Source: Verrucomicrobia bacterium UBA3761 (GTDB lineage Bacteria; Verrucomicrobiota; Kiritimatiellia; RFP12; UBA1067). Taken from it: 33,124 nt of DNA. Below are positions 15,553 to 24,694 of this stretch, piece after piece; the stretch's first letter is position 1, and each line of letters starts with the position of its first letter. The position numbers were made by a program, and so were the translations under genes. The notes below the pieces were generated by a model that made no database searches, was not told where the DNA came from, and saw only the letters and a program-made list of their open reading frames with translations. The stretch covers positions 1 through 33,124 of the forward strand of contig DFGB01000049.1 in NCBI GenBank assembly GCA_002371135.1. The letters are read 5' to 3'.

Positions 15553-16181
15553 TAACGCTTGAATACGAGAAATCGCTTTGTTCGTCAATCATCATCGGCG
15601 TAGATGAAGCCGGACGCGGACCGCTTGCCGGCGGCGTATATGCGGCCGCAGTGACGGCGCCGCTCGGCGTGGCGGAACGACTGCTTGTCGGCGACTGGCG
15701 GGAAATCAACGACTCCAAAGCGCTCAGCACGAAGAAACGCGAGCGTTTGGCAAAGGTGATCAAATCCACGCCCGGCTGCATTTGGGCCGTCGCCAGCGCC
15801 TCGCCAGCAGAAATCGACGACCTCAACATCCTCAATGCTACCTACCTCGCAATGCGAAGGGCGGCCGAGGATGTCGGCAGTCGTCTCGCGCCGGGAGACG
15901 TCAAAATACTCGTCGACGGCAATCCTGCGAAGGGGCTCCCGTATCCTGCGATGAATCTCGTAAAGGGCGATGCGAAATCCCTCTTCATCGCGGCGGCGTC
16001 GATCCTGGCCAAGACTGCGCGCGACGCAGATTGCGAACGACTGGAGACGCTGTATCCGGGTTATGGGTTTGCCAAGCACAAGGGCTACCCTACGAAAGAC
16101 CACATTGCCGCGCTCAAGCGCCTCGGCCCATGTCCCGAGCATCGCCGCTCCTTCGCACCGGTCCGGTTGGCAGTTATATAA
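15549..16181 (+). CDS. rnhB: Ribonuclease HII
   Basis: A 210-residue endonuclease that nicks RNA in RNA-DNA hybrids, including single ribonucleotides. GVDEAGRGPLAGGV holds the first D and E of the active site; NDSKALS, LVDGN and SILAKTARD give the remaining acidic residues. The start ATG overlaps the ung stop (ATGA). The last codons and TAA stop run into AGTTGGCAGTTA heptamer repeats. Both ung and rnhB repair non-canonical nucleotides in DNA, which suits their coupling. Confidence 0.93.
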   Translation: MITLEYEKSLCSSIIIGVDEAGRGPLAGGVYAAAVTAPLGVAERLLVGDWREINDSKALSTKKRERLAKVIKSTPGCIWAVASASPAEIDDLNILNATYLAMRRAAEDVGSRLAPGDVKILVDGNPAKGLPYPAMNLVKGDAKSLFIAAASILAKTARDADCERLETLYPGYGFAKHKGYPTKDHIAALKRLGPCPEHRRSFAPVRLAVI

Positions 16182-16287
16182 CTAGCAGTTGGCAGTTAGT
16201 AGTTGGCCTCCCGGGGCGACGAGGTGCAACGCCCAAATCATTCTTCCACGTTTGAAGCCACTGCCTCCTGAAACTGCCGACTGCAAT
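16166..16287. repeat. AGTTGGC heptamer repeats after rnhB
   Basis: GTTGGCAGTTATATAACTAGCAGTTGGCAGTTAGTAGTTGGC-type period-7 units span 16166-16207, beginning inside the last rnhB codons; inverted remnants ACTGCC and AACTGCCGACTGC lie at 16260-16284. The intervening 50 bases hold nothing I recognise. Confidence 0.65.
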
Positions 16288-16307
16288 ATAAACTCGAAAT
16301 GAGACTC

Positions 16308-16416
16308 GCGATTGTGCCGTAGCGGTAGCCGTCGCTTGTCGGTGGCTCGCGTTTATAGCGAGCCAACCCGAAGCGAAAGCGAAGGCGAGCGAAGCGAGCA
16401 TCGTCGGCACAATCGC
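16308..16416. repeat. 109-bp element with 12-bp perfect terminal inverted repeats
   Basis: GCGATTGTGCCG (16308-16319) and its exact complement (16405-16416) enclose a second 8-bp stem, TGGCTCGC / GCGAGCCA with a 7-base loop (16343-16365), and a possible TCGCTT/AAGCGA pairing between them. It lies 160 bases upstream of topA. No coding potential is convincing. It could be a small non-autonomous mobile repeat or a structured RNA. Confidence 0.65.
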
Positions 16417-16499
16417 CAAACGCAATTTTGCGATCTTTGCGTTATAATCGTTCAAGTCAAAAGTAAATGCAGTTGCCCTGTTTTTATCGGCAAAGGGGG

Positions 16500-16529
16500 T
16501 TGACCGCCAATGCGGGGTTTTGATATAAT
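16500..16529 (+). promoter_or_regulatory. Promoter of topA
   Basis: TTGACC (16500-16505), 18-bp spacer ending in TGA, TATAAT (16524-16529). The leader to the topA ATG would be about 40 bases without a clear Shine-Dalgarno. Confidence 0.75.
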
Positions 16530-16578
16530 GTTATCTATACGAGTGTATTAGATTACAACTGCTGTTCGTTTGCTAGCA

Positions 16579-19119
16579 ATGTCTGAAAAGAAAATTCTGA
16601 TAGTCGAATCCCCGGCCAAGGCCAAGACGATAGGGAAATATCTGGGTCCGGACTTCAAAGTCCTGAGTTCGGTAGGGCATGTGCGCGACTTGCCGAAAGA
16701 ATCCGGCGCGATCAAGATTCAAAAGGTCGCAGATGGTAAATGGACATTCCAGCCGAAATATGTAGTCTCCGACGGCAAGCAGAAGGTCGTAAGCGAATTG
16801 AAGAGCGCCGTCAAGACGGCATCATGCGTCTATCTTGCGAGCGACCCCGACCGCGAAGGGGAGGCGATTGCGTGGCACTTGAAGGAGGTTCTCAAGTCCA
16901 CGGCTGGCTCAAAGCCGTTCTATCGCGTCGCTTACAATGAAATCACGCGCGAGGCGGTCCTGGAAGCGATCGCCTCTCCTCACGATATCAACATGCCGCG
17001 TGTCGATGCGCAGCAGGCCCGTCGTATTCTCGACCGCATCGTGGGCTACAAGGTTTCGCCGCTGTTGTGGTCGAACATCAACTGCGCCAATTCGAGGACG
17101 CTGAGCGCGGGGCGTGTGCAGTCCGTTGCGTTGAGGTTGCTCGTCGAGCGCCAGCGCGAGATCGAGTCATTTGTCCCTGAGACGTATTGGCTGATGGGCG
17201 TCGAGGCGGAGAAGGGCGGCACGAAGGAGCGCTTCATCGCCAAACTTTCCCGTCTCGATGGCGAGAAGGCGGAAGTCAAGAGCCGTCAGCTCGCAGATGC
17301 GCTTCTCCTCGATCTTGCCGACGCAAAACTGCGTGTGAAGGATATCAGAACGACGCCCAAGAAGCGCAATCCGTTCGCGCCGTTCACGACGTCGACACTA
17401 CAGCAGTCCGCTTCGGGATTCCTCGGCTATTCACCCGGCAAGACGATGAAGCTCGCGCAGTCGCTCTACGAGCAAGGTATAATCACCTACATGCGTACGG
17501 ATTCGGTGAACGTCTCTGCGCAAGCGCGCGCCGCTGCCAAGGAATATATCGAGACGAAGTTCGGTCCGCAGTTTTATCCCGAGAAGCCCAACTTCTACAA
17601 GTCCAAGGATTCCGCCCAGGAGGCGCACGAGGCGATAAGGCCGACTAATGTGATGCTGGAGCCCGCAGCTGCAACACAGCTGGAACCGGCAGAACTCAAA
17701 CTCTACGATCTTATATGGCGGCGCTTCGTGGCGAGCCAGATGGCAAGTGCGAGGACTCTCGTCAAAACGGTCGTTCTCGTCGCAGAGAAGAGCCCTCTCG
17801 CCCACAATTACGTTTTCACCGCGAGTTCGACGGATGTCGAGTTCGAGGGCTTTATGAAGGCGATGGCGATGTCGCTCAAGAAGAAGTCGCCGGACGAGGA
17901 CGAAGAGGACTCCGACGAGGTCGCCTCCATTCCGCCGTTGGAACTGGATGAACAGCTCTCGGCCGCGCGTTGGCTGGCCGACGAGCGCCAGACCAAGGGG
18001 CCGCAGCACTATACCGAGGCCTCCCTCATCAAGGCGCTCGAAGAAAACGGCGTCGGCAGGCCTTCCACTTACGCCGCCACTGTCGAAACGCTGAAAATGC
18101 GCGAGTATGCGAAAACCGACAAGCGCCAGCTTGTTCCGCTCGAACGCGGCATCCTCGTCTGCGATTGGCTCGTCAAGAAGCTCGAAGGGCTTTTCAACGT
18201 CGGCTACACCGCCAAGATGGAATCCGAGCTCGACAAGATAGAACTCAAGGGCGAAGCGATGGACGACATGCTCTCGGCGTTCTACGAGAAGTTTCTGCAC
18301 GATGTAGCCGAGGCTAATCCGCCGCCGGACCTCGCTAAATTTGAAACCGTCTTCGCGCTTCTGGATGAGGTGAAGGAGTGGAAACCGGCGAAGAAGGCGA
18401 ACGGACGCACTTACGACGACAAGGCGTTCGTCCAAAGCGTCCGCGACCAGATTGCCGCCGGCAAGCGTCAGGTTTCTGCGAGGCAGCTCGACTTCCTCAT
18501 TCGTATGGTAGTTTCGTATGAAGCCCAGATTCCTGACGCCGAGCAGCGACTTAAGGCCGCGGGCCTTGGCGCAGGCGCTTCCATCCAGCCTCAAAAGGCC
18601 GATGACGAACTCGTCAAGTATACATTCGACGTCATGGACCGCATCGGCGGCATGCTCAAAAACCCGTTTCTCAAGAGCCTTCGCGAGCAATGGGATCGCG
18701 GCAGGGGCCTCTCGCTCAAGCAGTTTTCAATTCTCGCAAAGTCTGCAGGCGAAAACGCCTCCGGCCTCGACGATTGCGATGCGATCCGCGAGAAACTCGC
18801 CCCGTTCGTCCCGGACGGCTTCGCCAAAGACGAAACCGACCCTGCAGCCCCGGCCTTGCTCGCTCTGATGGATACCGTGACGGAATGGCGCGCACCATCA
18901 AAGAAGGGCAAGAAAGTCTACGACGACAAGGCGTTCGTGAAGTCTCTCGCGGATCAATTCGCCCGGCGCAAGTCGCTTTCAGATCGTCAAGTCCTCGCCT
19001 TGAAGCGCGTTGCCGTCTCCTACAAGGATAAAATTCCTGAATGGGATAAGTTCGCCGACGAACTCGGGCTCAACGACATTCCATCCAGCCGCGACAAAAG
19101 CGCCAAGGTAGACCTCTGA
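16579..19119 (+). CDS. topA: DNA topoisomerase I with unusual repeated C-terminus
   Basis: An 846-residue type IA topoisomerase that relaxes negative supercoils. Toprim domain: ILIVESPAKAKTI at the N-terminus and DPDREGEAIAW; active-site tyrosine in ITYMRTDS; GRPSTYA near residue 495. An acidic insertion (SPDEDEEDSDE) lies about residue 435-445. The usual C-terminal zinc fingers are absent. Instead residues from about 595 hold a module (EVKEW, YDDKAFVQSV, SARQLDFL, VVSYEAQIP) repeated from about 763 (TVTEW, YDDKAFVKSL, SDRQVLAL, AVSYKDKIP), with a third, divergent copy between them (NPFLKSLREQ, LSLKQFSIL). The modules look helical and may bind DNA or partners. Start ATG 16579 is preferred over TTG 16570. 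Confidence 0.93.
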   Translation: MSEKKILIVESPAKAKTIGKYLGPDFKVLSSVGHVRDLPKESGAIKIQKVADGKWTFQPKYVVSDGKQKVVSELKSAVKTASCVYLASDPDREGEAIAWHLKEVLKSTAGSKPFYRVAYNEITREAVLEAIASPHDINMPRVDAQQARRILDRIVGYKVSPLLWSNINCANSRTLSAGRVQSVALRLLVERQREIESFVPETYWLMGVEAEKGGTKERFIAKLSRLDGEKAEVKSRQLADALLLDLADAKLRVKDIRTTPKKRNPFAPFTTSTLQQSASGFLGYSPGKTMKLAQSLYEQGIITYMRTDSVNVSAQARAAAKEYIETKFGPQFYPEKPNFYKSKDSAQEAHEAIRPTNVMLEPAAATQLEPAELKLYDLIWRRFVASQMASARTLVKTVVLVAEKSPLAHNYVFTASSTDVEFEGFMKAMAMSLKKKSPDEDEEDSDEVASIPPLELDEQLSAARWLADERQTKGPQHYTEASLIKALEENGVGRPSTYAATVETLKMREYAKTDKRQLVPLERGILVCDWLVKKLEGLFNVGYTAKMESELDKIELKGEAMDDMLSAFYEKFLHDVAEANPPPDLAKFETVFALLDEVKEWKPAKKANGRTYDDKAFVQSVRDQIAAGKRQVSARQLDFLIRMVVSYEAQIPDAEQRLKAAGLGAGASIQPQKADDELVKYTFDVMDRIGGMLKNPFLKSLREQWDRGRGLSLKQFSILAKSAGENASGLDDCDAIREKLAPFVPDGFAKDETDPAAPALLALMDTVTEWRAPSKKGKKVYDDKAFVKSLADQFARRKSLSDRQVLALKRVAVSYKDKIPEWDKFADELGLNDIPSSRDKSAKVDL

Positions 19120-19238
19120 ATCGAAATTGTCGATTTATCGATTTTTCGATTGGCGCCCAAGCAATCCTTTTTCTCCCGCAGAGAACCCGAGAGGGCGCAG
19201 AGGTTTGAGCGCAAATCGAAAAATCGAAAAAATTCTCC
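19120..19238. repeat. Inverted-repeat gap between topA and the recombinase gene
   Basis: A 19-base arm, TCGATTTTTCGATTGGCGC (19138-19156), is repeated inverted at 19209-19227 with one mismatch. The centre carries GCAGAGAACCCGAGAGGGCG-like bases, related to the CGCAGAG repeat before grpE. AATCGAAAA units end 11 bases before the next ATG. Confidence 0.7.
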
Positions 19239-20183
19239 ATGCAAACGAATCCTGCGATACATCAAGATCCGTTTGTCAAGGAGTTTGAGAACTACCTGAT
19301 GGCGGAAAGGAGTGCGAGCGAGAACACCAGACTCGGCTACACTCGCGACATTGCGCAATTCGCGACGTTCAAGTGGGGCGCGGCAGCCGAGCCGCCGTTC
19401 GCATGGCGCGACGCGACTGAACGCGATGCGCGCGATTTTATTGCGAAGCTGACGAAGGAGGGCGTCAAGCCTGCCAGCCTCAAGCGCAAGATCGCCGCCG
19501 TCAGGATGCTCTACCGCCATTTGCGCCGCAGGGGAGAGGTCGTCGACAATCCATTTGCGCTCCTTCACGGTCCACGTCAGCCGAAATCGCTGCCCAAGAT
19601 CATGTCGGTCAAGGAGATATTCGCCTTTCTCGAGCAGCCGCTCAAAGATCTCGAGGCTGGCACGACAACCGAATATCCGGCGCGGCGGGATGCGGCGCTC
19701 TTCGAGTTTCTCTACTCCACGGGCTGCCGCATAAGCGAAGCAATTGCGGTAAAGTGGGGTGAAATAGATTTCAGGCGCGGCACGGTCGTAGTCTTGGGCA
19801 AGGGGTCGAAGGAGCGGCTCGTCATTCTCGGGCGAAAGGCGATCGATGCGCTTCTCGCACTGCGCAACACGATACGCGCCCGTCGCAGCGATATTTCAGG
19901 CGACGAAGCCGATGTGTTTCTTTCCGACCGTCTAGAAAAAATATCGTCGCGTTTCGTCGAGCTGCGCATGAAACGCTACCTCGCAGAGGCCGGCCTTCCA
20001 CAGGAGCTCACCCCTCACAAAATCCGCCACAGCTTCGCCACCCATCTTCTCGACGCAGGCGCGGACTTGCGCAGCGTACAGGAAATGCTTGGACACGCCA
20101 CTCTTTCCACCACGCAGGTATACACCCACGTTTCAATCGAACACCTCAAAGACGAATACGCCAAATCCCATCCAAGGCGTTGA
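19239..20183 (+). CDS. Tyrosine recombinase XerC/XerD
   Basis: A 314-residue site-specific recombinase that resolves chromosome dimers at dif. N-terminal SAM-like core-binding domain (about residues 10-100), then the catalytic domain with all expected residues: arginine in TGCRISEA, lysine in GKGSKER, HKIRHSFATH, LGHATLSTT and the tyrosine nucleophile in QVYTHVS. Length and order are typical of chromosomal XerC or XerD; I cannot say which. No attachment sites or integrase-linked genes are nearby, so an integrative element is unlikely. No Shine-Dalgarno is visible before the ATG. Confidence 0.9.
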   Translation: MQTNPAIHQDPFVKEFENYLMAERSASENTRLGYTRDIAQFATFKWGAAAEPPFAWRDATERDARDFIAKLTKEGVKPASLKRKIAAVRMLYRHLRRRGEVVDNPFALLHGPRQPKSLPKIMSVKEIFAFLEQPLKDLEAGTTTEYPARRDAALFEFLYSTGCRISEAIAVKWGEIDFRRGTVVVLGKGSKERLVILGRKAIDALLALRNTIRARRSDISGDEADVFLSDRLEKISSRFVELRMKRYLAEAGLPQELTPHKIRHSFATHLLDAGADLRSVQEMLGHATLSTTQVYTHVSIEHLKDEYAKSHPRR

Positions 20184-20199
20184 ACTCTGAAACCACCAC

Positions 20200-23100
20200 A
20201 TGAAAAACATCTTGCTAGCAATCTCCATCGCCTTTTCGCTCTTCGCCTTCGCAGGGGAGAAGTCTGTGACGCCGGCCGACTATCCCGATGCCGATGCGGT
20301 GCTCGTGGAATCTCTCGAAGATACTGAATACAAGAGCGACGGCACGTACACCTCCCGCGGTTTCCAGTGCGTGAAAATCCTCACCGAGAAGGGCAAGCGC
20401 GACGAAAGCGAACTCATCTTGCATTACAATTCGCGTTTTATGAAGTCGGAGATAACTTTCGTCAAGGTGAAGAACGCCGCCGGCGAAGTCCGCGACGTCG
20501 ATATTTCTGCGACGTCGAAGGTGATAGTCGACAATTCCTCCGCCAACGAGAATATCTACGACCCTATGTCCCGCAAGCTCGTTTGCACTGTTCCGGGGCT
20601 TGAAGTCGGCGACGAACTCGTCTACGAAACTCTCACGACCGTATTCGCCTCGCGCATCGAAGACAACTTCTACGACTCGAGCGTGATGGAGTGGTCCACG
20701 CCCATCCTCCATCAGCGCGTGAGGGTCGTCTGCCCCGCTGAACTGCCTGTGAAGAAGGTGAAGATCGCATACCCCAAGGGCGAAGTGAAGTTCAGCGAGC
20801 GCGACCTCGAGGATGGCCGCCACGAGATGGTGTGGGAAACGGCCGGAGAAATGGAGCAAGTCTTCCCCGAACCAGACATGCCGCCGCTCTACACGCTCGT
20901 CCAGTGCCTGCGCGTTTCCACGGTTGAAACGTGGCAGGATATTTCCAGTTGGTATTGGCGCATCTCGCTGCCCCACCTCGAAAAGACGAACGTGGCGATT
21001 TCCAACAAGGTCGCTGAAATCGGGCGCGACTTGCCAAAACTCTACAAGTGGGTGGCGCAGGAAGTGCGCTACATGGGGCTCACGATGGAGGACAAGGCGC
21101 CCGGCTACGCGCCGCACGATGTCTCGATCACATTCGACAACCGCTACGGCGTATGCCGGGACAAGGCGGCTCTCCTTGTCGCGATGTTGCGCATCGCCGG
21201 GTTTGAGGCGTATCCCGTCCTCATCCACGCCGGTGCAAAGATGGATAAGGACGTCCCCAGTCCCTACTTCAACCATGCAATTGTCGCAGTCGCCTTGCCC
21301 GAGGGCGGCGTCGGGGAACTGGGCCTTGGCGAATGCGCCGTCACGGGAGGTGGCAAATACGTCCTTATGGACCCGACCGATGAATCGAGCCGCGATCTTC
21401 TGCCTTCTTATCTTTCGAATAAATCCTTCATTGTAGCCCGTCCCGACGGCGAGGATTTGCTCACCTCCGCCGTCCCGGACGCCGAGGCTAATTCTCTCAA
21501 GATTTACCAGAAAGGCACTCTGGAGAAGGATGGCAGCCTCCTCATGCAAGGTCACGCAATCTTCAACGGCATAAATGACAATGTATACCGCAACGCGCTA
21601 CTCCGCCGTCGCGAGGATGCTCGCAAGAAGCTCTTCGCGCGCATACTCGCCAACCTCGCTCCCGGCGCCGATTTGCTCGATGTGAAGATTTATCCACTCG
21701 ACCTTCAGAACACGGCCGAACCGCTGAAGGTGGATTTGCTCTATCGCGTTCCAGACGCGCTTGTCAGGGGCGATGCGAGGCTGGAACTCTCGCCCGTCTG
21801 CCTATCGCGAGTATTAGGATCTGCGAACTGGCTGCTTGAAGGCAAGACCTCGCTAGAAAAGCGCGTATTCCCCCTCGTCGTCGATTCAACCGCCTGCGTG
21901 GAGGAAGAGATATCTCTTACGATGGACGACACGGCGGGCGAAGCCGTGCACCTTCCTGAAGATGTCGACATCGAGGGCGCGTATGCGTATTCGCGTCATT
22001 GCACGTATGATGACAGCAAGTTCGAATTGAAGCGCCGTCTCGCGGTGAACGCGGTCGAGTTCTCGCCCGAGGAATACGACGCGCTGCGGGAGAGCGCCAA
22101 GGAGATTGAAAAACGCGAGAGGGAGCGTCCAGTGTTCGCGCGCAACGACGCCGCCGGCGCCAACGCCCGCACGCTTCTTTCGCGCAGCATCGTCAACGTT
22201 GTTTCGCCTCGCGATTGGGTCTCTACGAACACCGTCGTGCGCAAAATCCTTTCCTACGACGGCAAGAAGAAATTTTCTGAACTCGCGTATTCGTTCAATC
22301 CCTCGTGGAAGAATGTCGAAGTCGTCTCTGCTTCTGTGCGTACGCAGGACGGCCGCGTGTTCGAGGCAGGCGAGCGCGAAAAGAACGTGTTCGATGCAGC
22401 GTGGGCAGCCACAGCGCCGCGCTACGCGCCGTCGAAGCAGCTCGTCGTGAACATACCTGGTGTCGAAGTCGGTAGCGAAGTTGCGTTCACCGTCGTAACG
22501 AGCGTCACGAACGCCCCCGCCGAGTTCTACGGCGCTTGGAACTTCGATTCCTACGAGCCGGTTGACAAGATCGAACTCGTCCTCAACGGCGAGAAGTTCG
22601 TCCGCACGAATGTGAAGATGCTGGAGTCGGAACCCCTTGCAGCCGACGGCGCTCTATGGCGCGACATGCTCGTCGTCAGCTCCAACGATTTCGCCGCAGC
22701 CGCGCGTCGCCTCGCTCCTGCCGCAAAAGTCGCCGCATACCGTGTCAAGGGTCCGTGGGGCGATTCTGTCGAGTCAATTCGCGACTGGATGCGCAAGAAC
22801 GTCCGCATCGCTGGGCCCTCTCTCTACGAAACGCCCATCGAGAACCAGATGACGCCGCCGGACGTCGTCATCAAGGAGGGATACGCTTCCCGCCTCGACT
22901 ACATAAGGACAATGTGCTCGCTCATGCTAGGCGCCGGGCTCGACGCCGAAGTCGTTTTCGCCTCGCTCGATTCGTTCAAAACGGCGGAGGTGCAGCGCAT
23001 GGATATGTTCGACAAGCCCAATATTCGCGCCTTTGCATATCCTCTTTGCAAGGTGGTTGAACGCTCAGGCGGTTTTTGGTCGTTCTTGTGCTTCGGCGGA

Positions 23101-23886
23101 GTCGAAATGACGTCGTTTATCGGTACTGAAAACGAATACGCGCCTCCCGGCGCCACCGACTTCGCCTACTCCCACTACTTCGACGCCGACGGTCGCTTTG
23201 GCTCTATCGAAGATTTCCTTCCAACATTCAAGGATTCTTCGCTGACCATCTACCTCCGCGAAAACGGCGCTGCAGATATCGATGTCGAAGAGAAGATGTA
23301 CGGCTCGCTCGTCGGTGAATTCCGCAAGAAATACGCAGAGTTGCTTCCCGAAGATCGCGCCCGCCACTACCAGGAACTCATCGGCGAACTCGCACAAGGC
23401 GCGAGCGCCACGCGCGAACTCGAGACCGACGTCGAGGGGTATCCGGCTACGCGCAAGTACAGCGTCTACATCGAAAACTTCGCAGTCAAGTCCGCTTCCG
23501 ACGCGCTTACAGTCGTCGTGCCAGAGTTCTACGAAGAGCTCTTCCCGCTTGCCAATACGACGCGCCAGACGCCTATCGAAGTCGGTCGCGCAGACCCGGC
23601 CGTCACGACGGTCAAGGTGGTTTTCCCGGAGGGTTACGTAAAACTGGAACACCTCCCCGCCCCGTACATCGTCGCCGACCCGTCCGACCCGCAGAATGCG
23701 CAGTGGTGGCAGATGGAAGTTTCGAGCGCAATGGAAGATGGACGGCTTGCCGTCACCATGACGCGCCGCCGTTTCGAGCGCTCCACGACGTGGCACCCCG
23801 CAGGCGTCGCGCCACTCCTGCGCGAATACTCGCGCCACGCCCGCTCGCGAGCCGAGCGCTCGATTACGGCGAGAACTGATATTTAG
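20200..23886 (+). CDS. Large exported DUF3857/transglutaminase-like protein, internally duplicated
   Basis: A 1228-residue protein with a signal peptide (MKNILLAISIAFSLFAFAG). The first half is a DUF3857 domain followed by a transglutaminase-like fold with an intact triad: C319 in GVCRDKA, H359 in FNHAIV and D391 in LMDPTDE. From about residue 665 a second DUF3857 domain begins (DWVSTNTVVRKILSYDG), followed by a second transglutaminase-like region from about 860 in which the cysteine is replaced (around S897, YASRLDY) and the histidine position reads AYPL. So the second copy looks catalytically dead. Proteins of this kind are common in Bacteroidetes and PVC bacteria; their substrates are unknown. 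It starts 16 bases after the recombinase stop. Confidence 0.8.
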   Translation: MKNILLAISIAFSLFAFAGEKSVTPADYPDADAVLVESLEDTEYKSDGTYTSRGFQCVKILTEKGKRDESELILHYNSRFMKSEITFVKVKNAAGEVRDVDISATSKVIVDNSSANENIYDPMSRKLVCTVPGLEVGDELVYETLTTVFASRIEDNFYDSSVMEWSTPILHQRVRVVCPAELPVKKVKIAYPKGEVKFSERDLEDGRHEMVWETAGEMEQVFPEPDMPPLYTLVQCLRVSTVETWQDISSWYWRISLPHLEKTNVAISNKVAEIGRDLPKLYKWVAQEVRYMGLTMEDKAPGYAPHDVSITFDNRYGVCRDKAALLVAMLRIAGFEAYPVLIHAGAKMDKDVPSPYFNHAIVAVALPEGGVGELGLGECAVTGGGKYVLMDPTDESSRDLLPSYLSNKSFIVARPDGEDLLTSAVPDAEANSLKIYQKGTLEKDGSLLMQGHAIFNGINDNVYRNALLRRREDARKKLFARILANLAPGADLLDVKIYPLDLQNTAEPLKVDLLYRVPDALVRGDARLELSPVCLSRVLGSANWLLEGKTSLEKRVFPLVVDSTACVEEEISLTMDDTAGEAVHLPEDVDIEGAYAYSRHCTYDDSKFELKRRLAVNAVEFSPEEYDALRESAKEIEKRERERPVFARNDAAGANARTLLSRSIVNVVSPRDWVSTNTVVRKILSYDGKKKFSELAYSFNPSWKNVEVVSASVRTQDGRVFEAGEREKNVFDAAWAATAPRYAPSKQLVVNIPGVEVGSEVAFTVVTSVTNAPAEFYGAWNFDSYEPVDKIELVLNGEKFVRTNVKMLESEPLAADGALWRDMLVVSSNDFAAAARRLAPAAKVAAYRVKGPWGDSVESIRDWMRKNVRIAGPSLYETPIENQMTPPDVVIKEGYASRLDYIRTMCSLMLGAGLDAEVVFASLDSFKTAEVQRMDMFDKPNIRAFAYPLCKVVERSGGFWSFLCFGGVEMTSFIGTENEYAPPGATDFAYSHYFDADGRFGSIEDFLPTFKDSSLTIYLRENGAADIDVEEKMYGSLVGEFRKKYAELLPEDRARHYQELIGELAQGASATRELETDVEGYPATRKYSVYIENFAVKSASDALTVVVPEFYEELFPLANTTRQTPIEVGRADPAVTTVKVVFPEGYVKLEHLPAPYIVADPSDPQNAQWWQMEVSSAMEDGRLAVTMTRRRFERSTTWHPAGVAPLLREYSRHARSRAERSITARTDI

Positions 23887-24000
23887 CATTTTACATTGCA
23901 TCAGAATGAAGTAGGAATTAGGAGATAATACGTACGCCCCGCCTGAGCAGCAAATTTCCTACTTCCTCCTTTCTACTTCCTATTTTCTAGATGTGGTGCA
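23887..24000. repeat. Mixed short repeats between the DUF3857 gene and trmD
   Basis: ATTTAGCATTTTACATTGCAT directly at the stop; GAAGTAGGAATTAGGA (23908-23923) faced by inverted TTCCTACTTCC and TCTACTTCCTA (23956-23982); and one CTAGATGTG unit near 23987. No promoter or RNA gene is seen. Confidence 0.65.
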
Positions 24001-24028
24001 ATGCCAAATGCGAAGTGCGACGATGAGA

Positions 24029-24682
24029 ATGCGTTTTGACATCATATCCTGCCAACCTCGCATGTTCGAGGGATTCCTGCGCGAATCGATCCTCGGTCGC
24101 GCGGCGAAGAAGGGGATTTGCGAGATAAACGTCGTCGACCTGAGAGAATTTGGAGAAGGCCGCTACAAGAAAATCGATGATAAGCCGTACGGCGGCGGCC
24201 CGGGCTGCCTGATGACGTGCGGCCCTTGGTTTCGCGCCGTCGAGAGTGTTGCCACGCCCGGCTGCGAAGTCGTCATGACTACGCCCTGCGGCAAGCGTTT
24301 TTCACAGGCCGACTCGCGAGAACTCGCTGCGTCCGCATGCCACGTCGTATTCATGTGCGGCCATTACGAAGGCTTCGACGAGCGCATACGAACGCTCGCC
24401 ACGCGCGAATATTCGATAGGCGACTTTGTCATGACAGGCGGCGAACTTGCCGCCGCTGCAATGTGCGATTCCATAGCGCGGCTTCTCCCTGGCGTCCTTG
24501 GCGGCGGCCCTGAGGCCGTCGCCGACGAAAGCTTTTCTTCCTCGGACCTCCTCGAAGCCCCGCAGTACACCCACCCCGCTTCATTTCGCGGCATGGACGT
24601 TCCGGCAGTCCTTCTCAGTGGCGACCACAAACGCATAGACGCCTGGCGACGTGCAAACAGAAGGTTGAAAAGGGGAAAGTAA
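24029..24682 (+). CDS. trmD: tRNA (guanine-37-N1)-methyltransferase
   Basis: A SPOUT methyltransferase of 217 residues that methylates G37 next to the anticodon, preventing frameshifts. The start MRFDIISC matches the family's nearly constant N-terminus; ATG 24023 is six bases upstream and possible. YGGGPGCLM, the knot segment CGHYEGFDERI, and YSIGDFVMTGGELAA are all present. The usual neighbours rpsP, rimM and rplS are missing, so it is out of its normal operon. The last codons run into GGTTGAAAAGG, a repeat motif seen elsewhere in the window. Confidence 0.93.
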   Translation: MRFDIISCQPRMFEGFLRESILGRAAKKGICEINVVDLREFGEGRYKKIDDKPYGGGPGCLMTCGPWFRAVESVATPGCEVVMTTPCGKRFSQADSRELAASACHVVFMCGHYEGFDERIRTLATREYSIGDFVMTGGELAAAAMCDSIARLLPGVLGGGPEAVADESFSSSDLLEAPQYTHPASFRGMDVPAVLLSGDHKRIDAWRRANRRLKRGK

Positions 24683-24694
24683 AGAGGAAAGATT

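Noticed and set aside
16443..16448. A TATAAT hexamer upstream of the topA promoter
   Set aside because: No acceptable -35 lies 16-19 bases upstream, unlike the better promoter at 16500-16529.
17431..18690. A 419-codon minus-strand frame inside topA
   Set aside because: Mirror frame of a conserved gene, no motif, no ribosome site.
19239..20183. The tyrosine recombinase as an integrase of a mobile island
   Set aside because: The size and motifs are those of chromosomal XerC/D. The neighbours are housekeeping genes, and no attachment repeats are seen. The tRNA is 6.5 kb away.
20215..21555. A 446-codon minus-strand frame inside the DUF3857 gene
   Set aside because: Antisense to a well-supported signal peptide and transglutaminase domain; the composition is that of a shadow frame.
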